Shown here piece after piece: positions 34,977-46,298 of a DNA stretch of 64,000 bases; the stretch's first letter is position 1, and each line of letters starts with the position of its first letter. The stretch is from Rhabditophanes sp. KR3021 (lineage: Eukaryota; Nematoda; Chromadorea; Rhabditida; Alloionematidae). The notes beneath the pieces were generated by a model that did not search any database, was not told where the DNA came from, and saw only the letters and a list, made by a program, of their open reading frames with translations. The position numbers were made by a program, and so were the translations under genes. Location: contig CAUJLY010000001.1 of the NCBI GenBank assembly GCA_963281155.1, positions 3,658,001 to 3,722,000 on the forward strand, in the 5' to 3' direction.

Positions 34977-35983
34977 TTAAACATCAATGTCATTCTGCTC
35001 TCTTTCCACTATCTTCAACTTGTCTCGCAATTCACTTGCGTCTACTTTTGAATAGTAAAGTTCAGTTGCTGACATATCCTTTTCAGACATTAACTTGTCG
35101 AAAAAACTTAAGTTGGACGATTTTTTCATGTTTACTGGACGATCACTTTTTATTGTTAATTGACCACCCATCCAAGCTCTGTATTGTTCAGACAGTTGCT
35201 GCTCAGTCTTTGGGTCGGAAACAAATGATTGAAATAGTGGTGCTTGGGCATTCTTTTTAAACTCTGCTGCTCTTGTGTTTTGGACATCATGGAATTTAGG
35301 TAATGTGTTGTCGCATATTTTGGCATTATCCTCAGTTAATTGTGGTCCCCCAAAGACTTCTAATTTCTGTCCACGGAAATGTCCAAATATCTCGTCTCTC
35401 TTAGCTTCTTTATTAGGTATTCTCATTTTGGGTAAAACAGCCATGTTTTTTACTTTATTCGGCATACAATCTTCAACTCTCTTCTTGTCTTTGCCCACAG
35501 TAACGCAGCAAATTTCATTTCTAAAACTTCCAAATGGACGTTGACCCTTTTGGCTAGCAATATTAGCCTTTAATGGGGGGCAAGTTAAGAATGGAATAGA
35601 TGTTTCTTCACTTTCTTTGAAATAGGGCGGAGTAATAATATTTGGGACTGAAAGGAATTAAAATAATAAAATAATGAATTTTAAATATCAATAAATACCT
35701 ATGCTCCGATATCCCCCAAAAGGAAGAGTTCCTTTAAGCGAGGCAAATTTATTTGATCCTGGATGAAACAAGCATTATTATAAATACAACAGAGTTCATG
35801 TAAATGGAAAGATGATTCATCTTAATATCTATTCTTTGATTTTGATAAAATAAATTTATTTTGTATTTTAAATGTTCTTCTTAAATGATATACCGGCGTT
35901 GGTGAGACTCTATAGAACCTTGCTTCAGTACTTGGCGAATTAAATTTTAAAATATCTACACGTTTTTTACGTGTCATGGCCAT
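34977..35983 (-). CDS. Unidentified basic protein, three exons
   Basis: Exon 3 is 35647-34977, exon 2 is 35758-35699 (in phase with exon 3) and a likely exon 1 is 35983-35894 (MAMTRKKRVDILKF...). Exons 1 and 2 are out of phase by one base at the CCGG/GTATAT donor, so a G may be missing or exon 1 is misplaced. About 270 residues, Pro/Gly/Lys-rich, with LPFGGYRS, KGQRPFGSFRN and KLEVFGGPQLTEDN and a short helical end (ASELRDKLKIVEREQ). No known domain. The repeated F-G motifs could suit a structural or ciliary protein, but that is a guess. Confidence 0.55.
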
Positions 35984-36159
35984 ATTTTAGATCAAATACA
36001 GCTTCGCTAATATCATTTTATTTATTTTAGTGCCAAAAGATCGCCTCTTATTAGGTTTTGAACCTCTTTACAGCAGATCATATAAAGCTGATTGGTAAAT
36101 TTATTTTGAAAGATTTTCTCAATTCAAGAAAACACTATGAAATACTAGTTCCAAAGAAA

Positions 36160-36520
36160 AAGATGCCAAGAGTTGGTTAATAAACAGAGATGTCAGAAAA
36201 TGTGTCGCCGAGAATCAAAGATTAAAAAGGATGATATGTTTATTCCATGAACAACTCAAAATCTGCTTTAACAATTGATTTGAAGACACTGCCAAGAATG
36301 GAATCCAATATGTAGTTCCAGTGTGATGCTGTTAATGATAGGATGAATGCACATAAACCAATTTTCAAAAGAAATGCTGAATTGGAGTTTGTAATTGACC
36401 CAAATAAGAGTTCATCGTAAAAGTGATTTGTGAAATACTTTGGGTAACAAAAGTGTTATTGTTTTAAAAGCTAAGTATGAGTCAAAGGAAATAGCTGAAA
36501 CATTGAGAATATTCTCATAA
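36160..36520 (+). pseudogene. GIY-YIG family remnant, intergenic
   Basis: In the frame at 36320-36419 the sequence reads DRMNAHKPIFKRNAELEF, which aligns with LRMPNHKACFKHTVDLEM in the 45.7-kb copy. After a stop, VIVLKAKYESKEIAETL aligns with IIVLKRWYQSKEVAENV. Upstream, NGIQYV sits where AIRYIG is expected, in a different frame. Several stops and shifts show that it is dead. It lies between two minus-strand genes, not in an intron I can define. Confidence 0.6.
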
Positions 36521-36600
36521 ATGTCCTGATTTTGCCTCATTTGCATAATGTATCAAAAAATGAATAGAAAAGCTGTGGACCCTCTATTAATGAATTTTTC

Positions 36601-36980
36601 TTATATAGCCTTCTTTAAAAATATCAAACTGTATGTTTTAATTTTTATCTTAAATAAAATACCTGACTCCCATGGAATAACATTTGGCAATAATATCCTT
36701 TTTTTAGGCTAAAATGGTGAGTTATATTGAAATTTAGAATAAAACTTACCAGAACATGTTTTCTTTTATCAATCATATTAAATGAGCAGCCTCTCCCGCA
36801 CTCTATCAAACAAAAATGTCCCTTTTCATTTGCGACATTCGCTTCATAGTAAATGTTACCATCAATAACACCCCCTGCGACAAAATTGTTGTACAATAAC
36901 GTTATTTCTTTTTCTTCAAATTGTTTAATTTCTGATAGAGGCGAATGGAAAGAGGTACAAGTAGATGTAGTGCAATGCAT
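36601..36980 (-). CDS. Unidentified small protein, two exons
   Basis: Exon 36980-36750 and exon 36708-36601 join in phase over a 41-nt intron (GTAAGT...TTTTAG), 112 residues. It shows FHSPLSEIKQFEEKEITL, a strand-rich middle (AGGVIDGNIYYEANV), HFCLIECGRGCSFN with three cysteines, and KKRILLPNVIPWES. No family recognised. Tidy splicing supports it being real. Confidence 0.5.
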
Positions 36981-37606
36981 TATTAAATTTCGGCTTTAGA
37001 TGGCTAGATGCGTGTTTCTGTTGACAGCATCAAGAAGCAAGTGGTCGGTACAAAGAGGATTAACTTCAATTTTGAAGTTTTTACTATCACAATAGTTAAG
37101 TGTTTTGAGTTGAAATAATAATAAGTACGTCACGTCAGTTTATATGTATTCGATTATGAAGGAAACATTTCAATCTAATTATTAGTTTCCTATTAACAAT
37201 AGTGGATATGATTTTTAATCACATACATCATTTATTAATGTTTATTGCTTTGTTTTCGATGAATTAGTTTAAAATTGAATTATTGTGATATACTGCAGAC
37301 ACAACAATCACTTTTGAACGGATCATATATTGTCGCCAAACCTAAACATTAATATTAGATAGCATCTATTTGTTCATTCATACACTCATTATCTTTCAAC
37401 TATTCATTCGAAAGCTAAATCTATTTATATCGCTAAAACAGATTTAGCATTTGTTCTCTTTTTGCCTATACATACACTAGCAGCTGTATTTGTATATACT
37501 AAAAAAGTATTGCATAATGGATGATTATTTTTATCTTTATTAGATATATCGTTGTTTATATTAAAAACAAAAAGTGACACAACAATAAAAAATAAAGACC
37601 ATAAAA

Positions 37607-38510
37607 TTAGTTGGATGAAGTTTCTTCTCCATTCATATCGATGGTTAACGCCTTTATAATCCATTCGTCCTTTTTGGAACCTTCTTTAAATTCATCGCGT
37701 GTCAACTTTCCATCGCAATTCTATAACATTTAATTAAAATAAATGCATGATGTCATGAAATAATAAATGTCTCTGTGACAACTTACAAGATCCATCGTTG
37801 CAAATATTTTTTCGACACGCTTTTCAGGAGTGTCTTCATCTTTGGGTAGTTCTAACATATCGCCAATCATTGAATATATTGCATCAACAATGCTAATCAT
37901 TTCACTTTTAGTAATGACGCCATCGTTATCAACGTCGTAGAGATCAAACGCCCCTTAAATACATGGTTCGATTAGTCCGCTTAAAAACAAAAGAATCTAG
38001 ATAATTAAGTACTTACAATCCAATTTCTCATCCAAACTACCACGAGATGTTACAGATAATGCAATAATAAATTCTATAAATTTGAATGATTATAAAAAAG
38101 ATATAAGCAAAGATATGACTGTCTTATCATTTTTTACCTTTAAAAGAGATATTGCCATCTTGATTTTCATCAAATACCTTATCAATAAAAAAATAATGTG
38201 AATATTCTGAACTAATAATTACCTTAAATACATAGGACGAAAATGTCGCTGGATTGCCGTGTGGGAAGAAAGATTTGTATATATTTTGAAATTCCACTTC
38301 TTTCAATTCTCCAGATCTGGTATCTTGTATAAAATCATGATACCATTTTTTAAGTTCCCTTCTCGAAACTAAAAAACATATATTAAATAAGTAGTTTGAA
38401 AACTTACAATACGTCTTAGCTTCCAAATCTTCCAACTCTTCCTTTGTCAGCTTTTTGTTGGCCTTTTTACGCTCATTAGTTCCTTTTAATTTACTATTGT
38501 TTTTTCCCAT
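37607..38510 (-). CDS. Neuronal calcium sensor family EF-hand protein (frequenin/NCS-1-like)
   Basis: Six exons in phase: 38510-38408, 38368-38223, 38177-38138, 38073-38017, 37953-37787, 37720-37607; 208 residues (NCS-1 is 190). It begins MGKNNSKL, with Gly2 ready for N-myristoylation, then a lysine-rich insert. Family landmarks follow in order: [35 protein letters not shown]2 [37 protein letters not shown]3 [25 protein letters not shown]4 [18 protein letters not shown]1 is cryptic as usual. EF2-EF4 keep acidic loop residues. Calcium-dependent membrane switch acting on PI4-kinase, GPCR kinases or channels in relatives. The final tail ([15 protein letters not shown]) is longer than in NCS-1. 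Confidence 0.9.
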
Positions 38511-41001
38511 TTTTAGAACTGTCTTTATCACAAATAAAAAGAGTGTACTATCAAAATACAAGAATACCTTTAAAGTAAAAATGCGTATACATATTATTAA
38601 AACAATATTAATAAAGACTTCTTTCGTCAAATATTTCATAATTAAAAAAAACGACTTAAAGTATGGTCTCTGGTTGTGGAAACAAAAAGTTAATTACTAA
38701 AGTTGGCTTATTCATAACTAATATTATATGCCTTCATTTACAAAATAACATATTTTTTGTAAGCATGATGAATAGGAGTTTTTTGTAAAGATTGATTACT
38801 TATAAAGAAATGAATCTCAAAATGGAATTAGTAATATAATTTAAACATAATATTGTTGTTTAGGATACGATTTAAATATGTTAAAATAAGAAGGGTGATA
38901 TTTAGTTTTTTATTTATTTGTTCACATCCATGTAATTTGAATTAAGCATTTAATCAAAAAAGATGGCTTTATATAAAGTGATCAAAAAAATGTTAAGGGA
39001 AATGTGTATACATTTAGGTTCCTAAAAATATGAAATAAATATCCATCTAAAGAACCATACATTTTTCTTTTCATCTAAAAACAAAATAAAAATACATTAA
39101 TCTTGTAAAGAAGCCAGATATACATGGGTTAAATAGACTATTACTAGAACAATTACAAAGATAATTAATTTTTTTGTTAAACAACATTTTGGCAAAACTG
39201 GAGTGGATTAAAAAAAGTTCATGCATATCCAAAAGGGAATGACTAGATGTCAATAAGAGCGATGAGAATTTTTAGTTGGCAGTAGTCAAAAGATAAAAAT
39301 ACATTTTTTTGATACCGATCAAGACCATAAAAAAGTTGGTGCATTTTAAATGAGGCTTTAAAGATTATTCAAATTGGCACAAGTATATTTATCATTTTTC
39401 AAATTCAAAAATAGATGTTTCTTTTATGCGAATAAGCCTTAAATAATAAAATGAAATAATAATGGTTGTAAAGGGATAATACATGTATAGGATGGAATTA
39501 ATCTCATACCTAAGAGGATATGCTATCCCAGGCTATCACTGGCTATTGCACACTATTCCTAGAAAGATTTAGTTATTAAGCGTTCATTCGAACATTTGTG
39601 AAAGTTGTATGATGTTAAACATAATGCATGTAAAATATAAAATATGTAATAAGTAATATCTCCTCAGGTAGAGCGTACCTTGTTTCACGTTAACAAACTT
39701 TTTACAAGTTTGCGGTAAAAGTTAGCATGTATCTTAATATTGATATGTATCTTAAATGGTTGGTATGTATCTTAGAGGGTTGATATGTAATGCGTGAGGA
39801 AACTTTTCTCGCATAATCAAAAAATAAAGAACTAAGGTGTAATAAGTTGAAAAAATGTTAAATGACAAAAATTCGTATATTAAATATTTAAATTGGCAAA
39901 GTACAAATCTTTCCACCTCCTAGTCATTTCATTTAATATGATTTAGCAAAGATATGTAAATATATTATACATATTTAAAACACGAAGGTTTTACTTCGCC
40001 AACATCTAATAATTGTCAATTTTGAGCATGCAGAAACAAAATTTGTTTTGTTATTCTTAATTTCTTTGTTTTTTTGGCTAAATAGAAAATATATCACTAG
40101 TTTGAATAAATATTGTCTTTAAAATAATATCGTTAAGGCGTAATTGTCTTTTTTAAGTGATGGAAAGAGTAATGATGCAAGGAAATTACGCCATTCAAAG
40201 AAGGTGCGCCTTGTCTTGAAGGCATAATAAAAATCTTTTTGGGTAGTATTAAGATTATGCTAATAAACATGTATACCTACTCACTGTCAGGCATAATTTT
40301 TGAATAAAAACGATTAAACATATCAAATGAAAAATATCCAAACATATAAAATGTAAAAATATCCAAGCATATAAAATATAAAAATATCCAAACATATAAA
40401 ATGTAAAAATATCCAATATTTCTGAGGTGTAACCAGTCAAGATATGTAATTTGAATCTATAGTGATTAGCATAAATAGACAAGATAATCTAGGATTAGCT
40501 TACACCAAACCTTATATCGTCCTTATCGAAATTTGTAATAAATCAGGCATATGAAAACATAAAGTTGATATAAAGAAGCTTTTTATTTTCGTCATCGCCT
40601 ACCTGACAATCAACATATGAAGCTTTAAAAAAAGATACATCCAAGGCCAGTTTAGTTTATCATCACAAATTTGACAAAGTTTAAAATAATATGTGGCAAT
40701 TTATAAAAACATTCACATAAAGAGGGTAACAAAAGAAATAAGATGTGAAGGGTTATTAGCTAATTTTGCAATAGTAGAATAATAACAAAAAATTGATGCA
40801 TTACTCACTTAAAATGAGTCGTTTAATTTTAAAATAAAAATTGTTTATGGATGCGTCTAAATTTTTCCATACTAATTAAAAATAATTACAAAATTTAAAT
40901 TATTGAGAAACAAATGCGACTTTAGATATTTATTATCATGCAAATTCTACTTAAATTAATTGATTTTTCAAAAATAGACCAAATTACATTACATTTCCCA
41001 A
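38511..41001. other. 2.5-kb gene-poor AT-rich region
   Basis: No coding frame of credible composition. It contains a 25-bp tandem repeat at 40329-40416 and a looser GATATGTATCTTA repetition at about 39725-39790. Confidence 0.4.
40329..40416. repeat. 25-bp tandem repeat, about 3.5 copies
   Basis: The unit is AAAAATATCCAAACATATAA plus AATGT, repeated head to tail with one or two substitutions per copy. There is no spacer diversity, so it is not a CRISPR array. A minus-strand ORF at 40255-40482 is just the repeat translated. Confidence 0.8.
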
Positions 41002-42060
41002 TTAATCATCATCCGAATCTATATCTTCACCTTCGCTTGGTTCTATTGGTCTGAAGGGAGATGGTATATCCTTTGATACATCAATCCAATCTTGAATTAT
41101 TACAACAATTGCGTCAAATGTTTCTGTGTCATGAGCGTCGTATATTGCCATAACATAATCATAAATCTCTTTAACTCTTTCTGCAAGCTTATTATATACT
41201 AACATTTTCCCTGGTTCACTGCTCCATTCATCCACACTCAGAAATTTCATTAAAAATTCGTTTAAAATCTCATCATTCTTTTCGAGGTCCGCTATAAAAA
41301 GAAATTTGTTTAATATAAAATAATAATAGTTAATAGATACAATTACCCAATTGATACAAAGCAAATTTGATAGCTGCTAATGATATTTGGGATGGAGGAT
41401 ATAATAAAGAAGCATCACCATAAAGACATTTGTGGAAAAAGTCGTTTGCAAAGGGACGAAGGGCGTCAATATCAAATCCCAGCAATAATTCTTTCTTCAT
41501 TTCCAACAAATGACCTTCTAATGCCCTAAATGGGCAATGAACTGCTAATTCGAAATTCAATCCTACCATCACTTTTGGCTCCATACCGATGATAATAGCC
41601 CGGTTGTCTTCATCTGTTCCTCCTTGAATATTTCTGACAAAATCCTCTATTGAGACATTGAATTCGTCCACTTTTGATGCCAAATAAAAGCATGTTAACA
41701 AAACTTCTTTCGGATGATAGTCAAATATCATACGATTCAGATAAAAACGGCGATAATACGTGTATGCAGTCCATTTTACACTTAACCACATCTTTGGAGT
41801 GAATTTTTCAGCAAACCTAACATCATACAATAATCAAATTAGGTACTTAAATATAATTAAACTTACAGAGAACCAAAATGTCCAACCATCCTGATATAAT
41901 CCTTTTGTTCATCTACTGATAAAGCTTTCATCATGTGATGGTGATCCAAATGAGGTCTGAATACGGCATAATATTTATCAGTAATATCTTGCCGAATTTT
42001 ATCAATATGAGCTGGACTATCAAAGGTCCACTTTTTCTTATGAGTACTAGTAGAAAACAT
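41002..42060 (-). CDS. CCNH: Cyclin H, TFIIH/CAK subunit
   Basis: Exons 42060-41867, 41816-41347 and 41291-41002 join in phase, 317 residues (human 323). The start MFSTSTHKKKWTF matches the cyclin H N-terminal helix (K-R-H-W-T-F). The cyclin box has YYRRFYLNRMIFDYHPKEV, LASKVDEFNVSIEDF and LNFELAVHCPFRALEG, all typical of cyclin H, and the second fold LLYPPSQISLAAIKFAL. The tail is acidic (EGEDIDSDDD). It activates CDK7 for CTD phosphorylation and CDK activation. I use ATG 42060 because an ATTATTTAG acceptor-like site precedes it and the upstream in-frame codons lack homology. Confidence 0.93.
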
Positions 42061-42229
42061 TTCACCTTCTTGTCTAAATAATTCAGACAATCAAAACAAA
42101 AATACCTAACTGCTCACTTTTTTTGAATAAGCAAAGGCAATCAATTCAAGAGTCAAACAAGTACATCCTTTTCCAAACTTTTGCAAATCATTTGAACATA
42201 CTTTTTAAATATCACATTCTTATCTAAAA

Positions 42230-43237
42230 ATGGACCAAATAAAGTTCCCTACTACGGTCCAAATAGCAGGCTTGAAGCAAAAATTTAGATCCTATGAGTT
42301 ATCATCCGGTCTAGAAAGTTTCGATGTATTATTTGGCAATTCCATTCCATGCAGCTCATTAATCTGTATTGAAGAGAACAACTCGAAGGAATACGGTGAG
42401 CTACTCTGCAAATATTCCATTGCCGAAGGAATTGCAAATCGTCATTCTATATTTATTGCTAACTGCCGTGGCTCTACAGAAGATACAATTTTGCAAAAAG
42501 TTCCAGCAAAAACAAGCCAAACAAATTTAACTGACCGACGTGATTTGCCAGCAGGAGATATGAAAATCGCATGGAGATACAACACTGCCAATCAAATAAA
42601 TAGTTCTCTAGCGAAAGTTCATCGGTTTGATATCCATGACACTCTTACAGACGAAGAGGTAGCTAATTATCCAATCAAATACTTTGAATCATCTACTTCC
42701 TACAAAGACCTTTGGGCTCAGATAAAGGAAAAAGTACTAGAAAATCAATCATTGCACAACAAAAAGAACGTTGTCAGAATAATTATCAAAGATATTGGGC
42801 TTTACGATGACCCGGAATTCTTTTTGAAATTTCTTCAGTTGCTCAAGCTTTATACCAGAGATTTACACGCCTTAATCTATTTAATAGTCAATACTAATGG
42901 GCTACCACAATACGAACAAGAAGCTCTCCTAGATATTTCAAATGCATACTTTGTACTTGAAGCCTTCGCCTCTACAAAAGGATTTTTTGACAAATTCGAT
43001 GGTAGATTGATTATTAAAAGATTGCCGACTATCACTTCAGCTGCTCAATTTAAACCAGTCAGTGTAGATTTAGTCTTTCAGAAGCATAAAAGATATTTGG
43101 ATATCCGAATCTTTCATTTGCCTCCTGCCTTGGGCGCAGAAGATGATGTAGGTGCTGGTGGTGGATGTCAATCAGTATCAAATGGTAACAAAAAGGCTAA
43201 AATGTTAGGCTGTGGAGGAGCCGAAACACAATTTTGA
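42230..43237 (+). CDS. ELP4: Elongator complex protein 4
   Basis: Single exon, 335 residues. PAXNEB/ELP4 features: the start GLKQKFRSYELSSGLESFDVLFG, IAWRYN in the middle (family R-Y-x-x), and C-terminal strands around LLKLYTRDLHALIYLIVN and DGRLIIKRLP. The fold is RecA-like but lacks Walker motifs, as known for ELP4. ELP4 joins ELP5/ELP6 in the hexameric ring of Elongator, which modifies wobble uridines in tRNA. It is divergent from cyclin H with 169 nt between starts, so they may share a promoter. Confidence 0.85.
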   Translation: MDQIKFPTTVQIAGLKQKFRSYELSSGLESFDVLFGNSIPCSSLICIEENNSKEYGELLCKYSIAEGIANRHSIFIANCRGSTEDTILQKVPAKTSQTNLTDRRDLPAGDMKIAWRYNTANQINSSLAKVHRFDIHDTLTDEEVANYPIKYFESSTSYKDLWAQIKEKVLENQSLHNKKNVVRIIIKDIGLYDDPEFFLKFLQLLKLYTRDLHALIYLIVNTNGLPQYEQEALLDISNAYFVLEAFASTKGFFDKFDGRLIIKRLPTITSAAQFKPVSVDLVFQKHKRYLDIRIFHLPPALGAEDDVGAGGGCQSVSNGNKKAKMLGCGGAETQF

Positions 43238-43373
43238 TTTTTTATTGATGTTGTGCTTGTTTTTAATATAAATGTTTTTTATCATTTCTGTATTGCAAAT
43301 CGGGTGTAATCCCATAGTTACCGTAACAATATATTTTAAAAATGATTAACAAACAAAAGTGCTTACATTCAAT

Positions 43374-44467
43374 ATGTTTCGCAATATATTGTCGACACAG
43401 AGATTCGCTCATATCCTTCCTGATTTACGAAGTGAATTTTCAATGCCACGATCATTTGATCACAAAACATGGTTTCCAATGCATATGGGTGTACAATTAA
43501 AAAAGATGGAAGGGAAGTTGAGATCTGTGGATTTAATTGTCGAAGTCCATGATGCCAGAATTCCTATAACTGGCCGAAATCCCGAATTTTACAATAAATT
43601 GTATGCTGTAAGGAATCACATCTTAGTTCTCAACAAAATGGATTTGATAGATATGAAAAAATATAAGTAAGTTTGCTCAGATTTACATTATGTCATATAG
43701 TTGTGTTATTTTTGTCATTTTATAGGCAACCTATAGAAGACTATTATCTCGGACAAGGAGTGAAAAACATAGTTTGGACTGATTGTAAGAGAAGAGTTGG
43801 AAGAGCATTAAAGGACCTAAATGAAATGATGTTACATTTATTAAGAAGTGAGCACAGATTCAACAGACAAGTAAAAACAGAATATCAAGTAATGGTTGTT
43901 GGCATTCCAAATGTTGGCAAAAGTTCTTTGATTAACAGTCTACGTTCTAATATGATGGGGACCAAACAAAGTGCTGTAGAAGAAGGGGCAAGGCCCGGAG
44001 TTACGATAAGAGTTCAGAACCGAGTAAGAATTATGGACAAACCGCCTGTGTATATCCTTGACACTCCGGGGGTCTTAAATCCTCATTTACGAAATTTAGA
44101 TGGAACTATGAAATTAGCTATTTGCAATTTAATTTTAGAATCAGCAACTGATACCAAATATGTAGCAGACTATCTTCTGTATTTTCTTAACAAGTAAGCC
44201 AACTCACAATTTAACAATTACATTTTTTGTAGGACGGGAGATTATTCTTATGTAAAGGAATTGAATTTGACTACTGGGCCATCAGATAACATAAATAATG
44301 TATTGTTTGAAATTTGTAAGGCAAATGATCTTAAGAAAACAGTGATGGTTGGTAAGGGTTATGAAACCATTTGGGACCAAGATAGAGCCGTATCATACTT
44401 TATCAACCTGTACCGCAAACACAAACTTAAGGATCATTGTTTGGACAAAGAAATATTATTAGAATAA
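43374..44467 (+). CDS. MTG1: Mitochondrial ribosome-associated GTPase 1
   Basis: Exons 43374-43666, 43726-44193 and 44233-44467 join in phase, 331 residues. This is a circularly permuted YlqF/MTG1 GTPase: G4 LVLNKMD comes first, then G1 VVGIPNVGKSSLIN, G2 region ARPGVT and G3 ILDTPGVL. The N-terminal VDLIVEVHDARIPITGRNP is the family hallmark. It acts in late assembly of the mitochondrial large ribosomal subunit. Start chosen at MFRNILSTQRF, a plausible mitochondrial leader. Introns are 59 and 39 nt. Confidence 0.95.
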
Positions 44468-44560
44468 ACGAAATAAATTATTATCTTTAAATTAAGTATT
44501 GTTAAATTAAACTTTAAAAATTACTTTTATTATAACAATTAAAAATATATACACATACTA

Positions 44561-45599
44561 CTAATGCAAATGTTCGCTAATTATTTTCGGTATCATTTTA
44601 ACAGTACTTATTAAGGAATCAATCATATGATTTACAGTTGGCTGGTCCAAGTGTTGATCAGTGGAAATCTGGTCGGCAATCGTCTTATATTTTTTTGAAT
44701 AGAATTTAAAGAACTTTTCCGGATCATTATTGAAATTAATTTGAAAGTCAATTAATTCTGAATTAAACTTGGGCTTTAATGGTTGTTTGTCAATTGTTCT
44801 AGTGTAAGAAATTGGAAACTTTCCTGACTTGATTAGTTTAGGAGTGGAAGTTTGGGATAACCCCATTTCGTACTTTTTGCCATCAAAATTGAATAGGTTC
44901 TTCTTACCAGCAACATCAATTTGGGTTTTCCGTTTAGTTATTGTAGCAATGGGCATAAATGGTGAAGTTGGTGGAACTAAAATTAGTGGGTTTAAACTTA
45001 GTTCTTGCGATAATTCTTTAGTAAAGGGTGGATATATTCTTGAAGGAGTATCAACAGAGTACAACTGAGGCTTCAATAATGATTTACAGCTTAGATCCTT
45101 TGAGATGATTAATTGTTCAATATCTTTTTCAGATATTTGTTTTGAGGGTTCTGTTTCAAGAGGTCTTTTAATAAGATTAGGTCTTGGAAAAGGATATGAT
45201 TCATACAAAGTTGGCAGTTCTTCTTTAATAGCTGGTGGTAGACGTTGTATTATTTTTTTAGAAGAAATGTTGTGATGTGTAAACATATCCAGTCCATAAT
45301 CATCCTCGTTATCATCTTCATTTTCCTCATCATCGGTACTATCATCTAATTCTTTTTTAATTGGCTTGATTCGTATTTGGGGCCTAATGGTTTCACAGCG
45401 TTTCGAAAGACTAACAATTTGTCCATATGTGCCATTTGTAAGTCTAATTAGCTCCCCTATTTCTCCTCCAAAATACACAAACGCCTTTAGTTTGACAGAT
45501 TTTTCATTGCCCTCATTCTTGACGATTTGTAAAATACAAAATTCCTTATCATCCCATTTCTCTATTTTTGCAAAATCTAACGGAACTTCATCCCCACAC
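44561..45599 (-). CDS. Unidentified acidic protein, 5' end not found
   Basis: An exon starting after a GCTTTGTAG acceptor (first base 45599) stays open for 346 codons to the stop at 44561, with no start codon of its own near the beginning. The N-terminal part (CGDEVPLDFAKIEKWDDKEFC then KAFVYFGGEIGELI) looks like a folded domain. A strongly acidic stretch follows (DDSTDDEENEDDNEDDYG), then a Pro/Lys-rich linker and a helical C-terminus. No family recognised; composition fits a nuclear or nucleolar factor. Exon 1 should lie above 45600. That interval holds a GIY-YIG copy and an AT-hook ORF, so an insertion may have separated the first exon. Confidence 0.55.
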
Positions 45600-45682
45600 C
45601 TACAAAGCTGTATTAGACATCAAAGCTACAGTAATAACTTTTATTATTATTGTTCCTGTTGTTATACTATTGTTAATATTGT

Positions 45683-46298
45683 GAGAGATGTTTCAAATGT
45701 AAAAGAGTTTTGAGTCAGCACAGAAAAAATAATGTGTGCCAAAAAGCGATGGATGCTGCTGAAATCTTCAACCGGGACAAAACTGCTGTGTATGGTTTGG
45801 ATTCAATAAAGCTAAAGACGGCGATGAAGAAGGTGCTGGGTCTATGTAATGATTGATCCAAGAGTTGTATATGGCAACTGGACCAAAGCTGGAGTCAAGA
45901 GAGCGATTCGTTACATTGGAGAGACGATAGAATTTGACCTAAGAATGCCAAATCACAAAGCATGCTTCAAACACACAGTTGACTTAGAGATGTTGTTCGA
46001 CAAGAAGGAAGATTTCATCAAAGAAGTTGTCTATGATAAGTCATTTGGTGAGAATGGAATTATTGTCTTGAAGAGGTGGTATCAATCAAAAGAAGTTGCA
46101 GAGAATGTAGAGAGCATCCTAATTGACTCTCTCAGACCCCAACTTACCAACTCAGATAGTGGAAAGCCTTCATTCGAAGAAGTACGTCTCACGTTTCAAG
46201 AAATGAATGACAAGGTAGTCGATCTCATTATGGGAGAGTTCTTTCAAGCGCATAATGATATTCTAATTCTAAAAGCTAATTATTTCCTATTTTTATAA
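45683..46298 (+). pseudogene. CCHC-zinc knuckle / GIY-YIG nuclease copy, least decayed
   Basis: At 45683 the frame reads RCFKCKRVLSQHRKNNVC, a C-x2-C ... H-x5-C zinc knuckle like that of the 10-kb copy, then a helical linker (KLKTAMKKVLGLCND). After a one-base slip at about 45847 the frame 45849-46298 continues with MIDPRVVYGNW, RAIRYIGETIEFDLRMPNHK (YIG-type strand and conserved Arg), IIVLKRWYQSKEVAENVES with the Glu, ILIDSLRPQL, NSDSGKPSF and a helical end. The spacing agrees with ANKLE1/LEM-3-type GIY-YIG nucleases (LLDPR ... FYVGKG ... E ... N). Only one frameshift separates this copy from an open gene. It lies just upstream of the orphan exon at 45599, antisense to it. Confidence 0.7.

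Noticed and set aside
40255..40482. 75-codon minus-strand ORF
   Set aside because: Translation of the 25-bp tandem repeat; no protein features.
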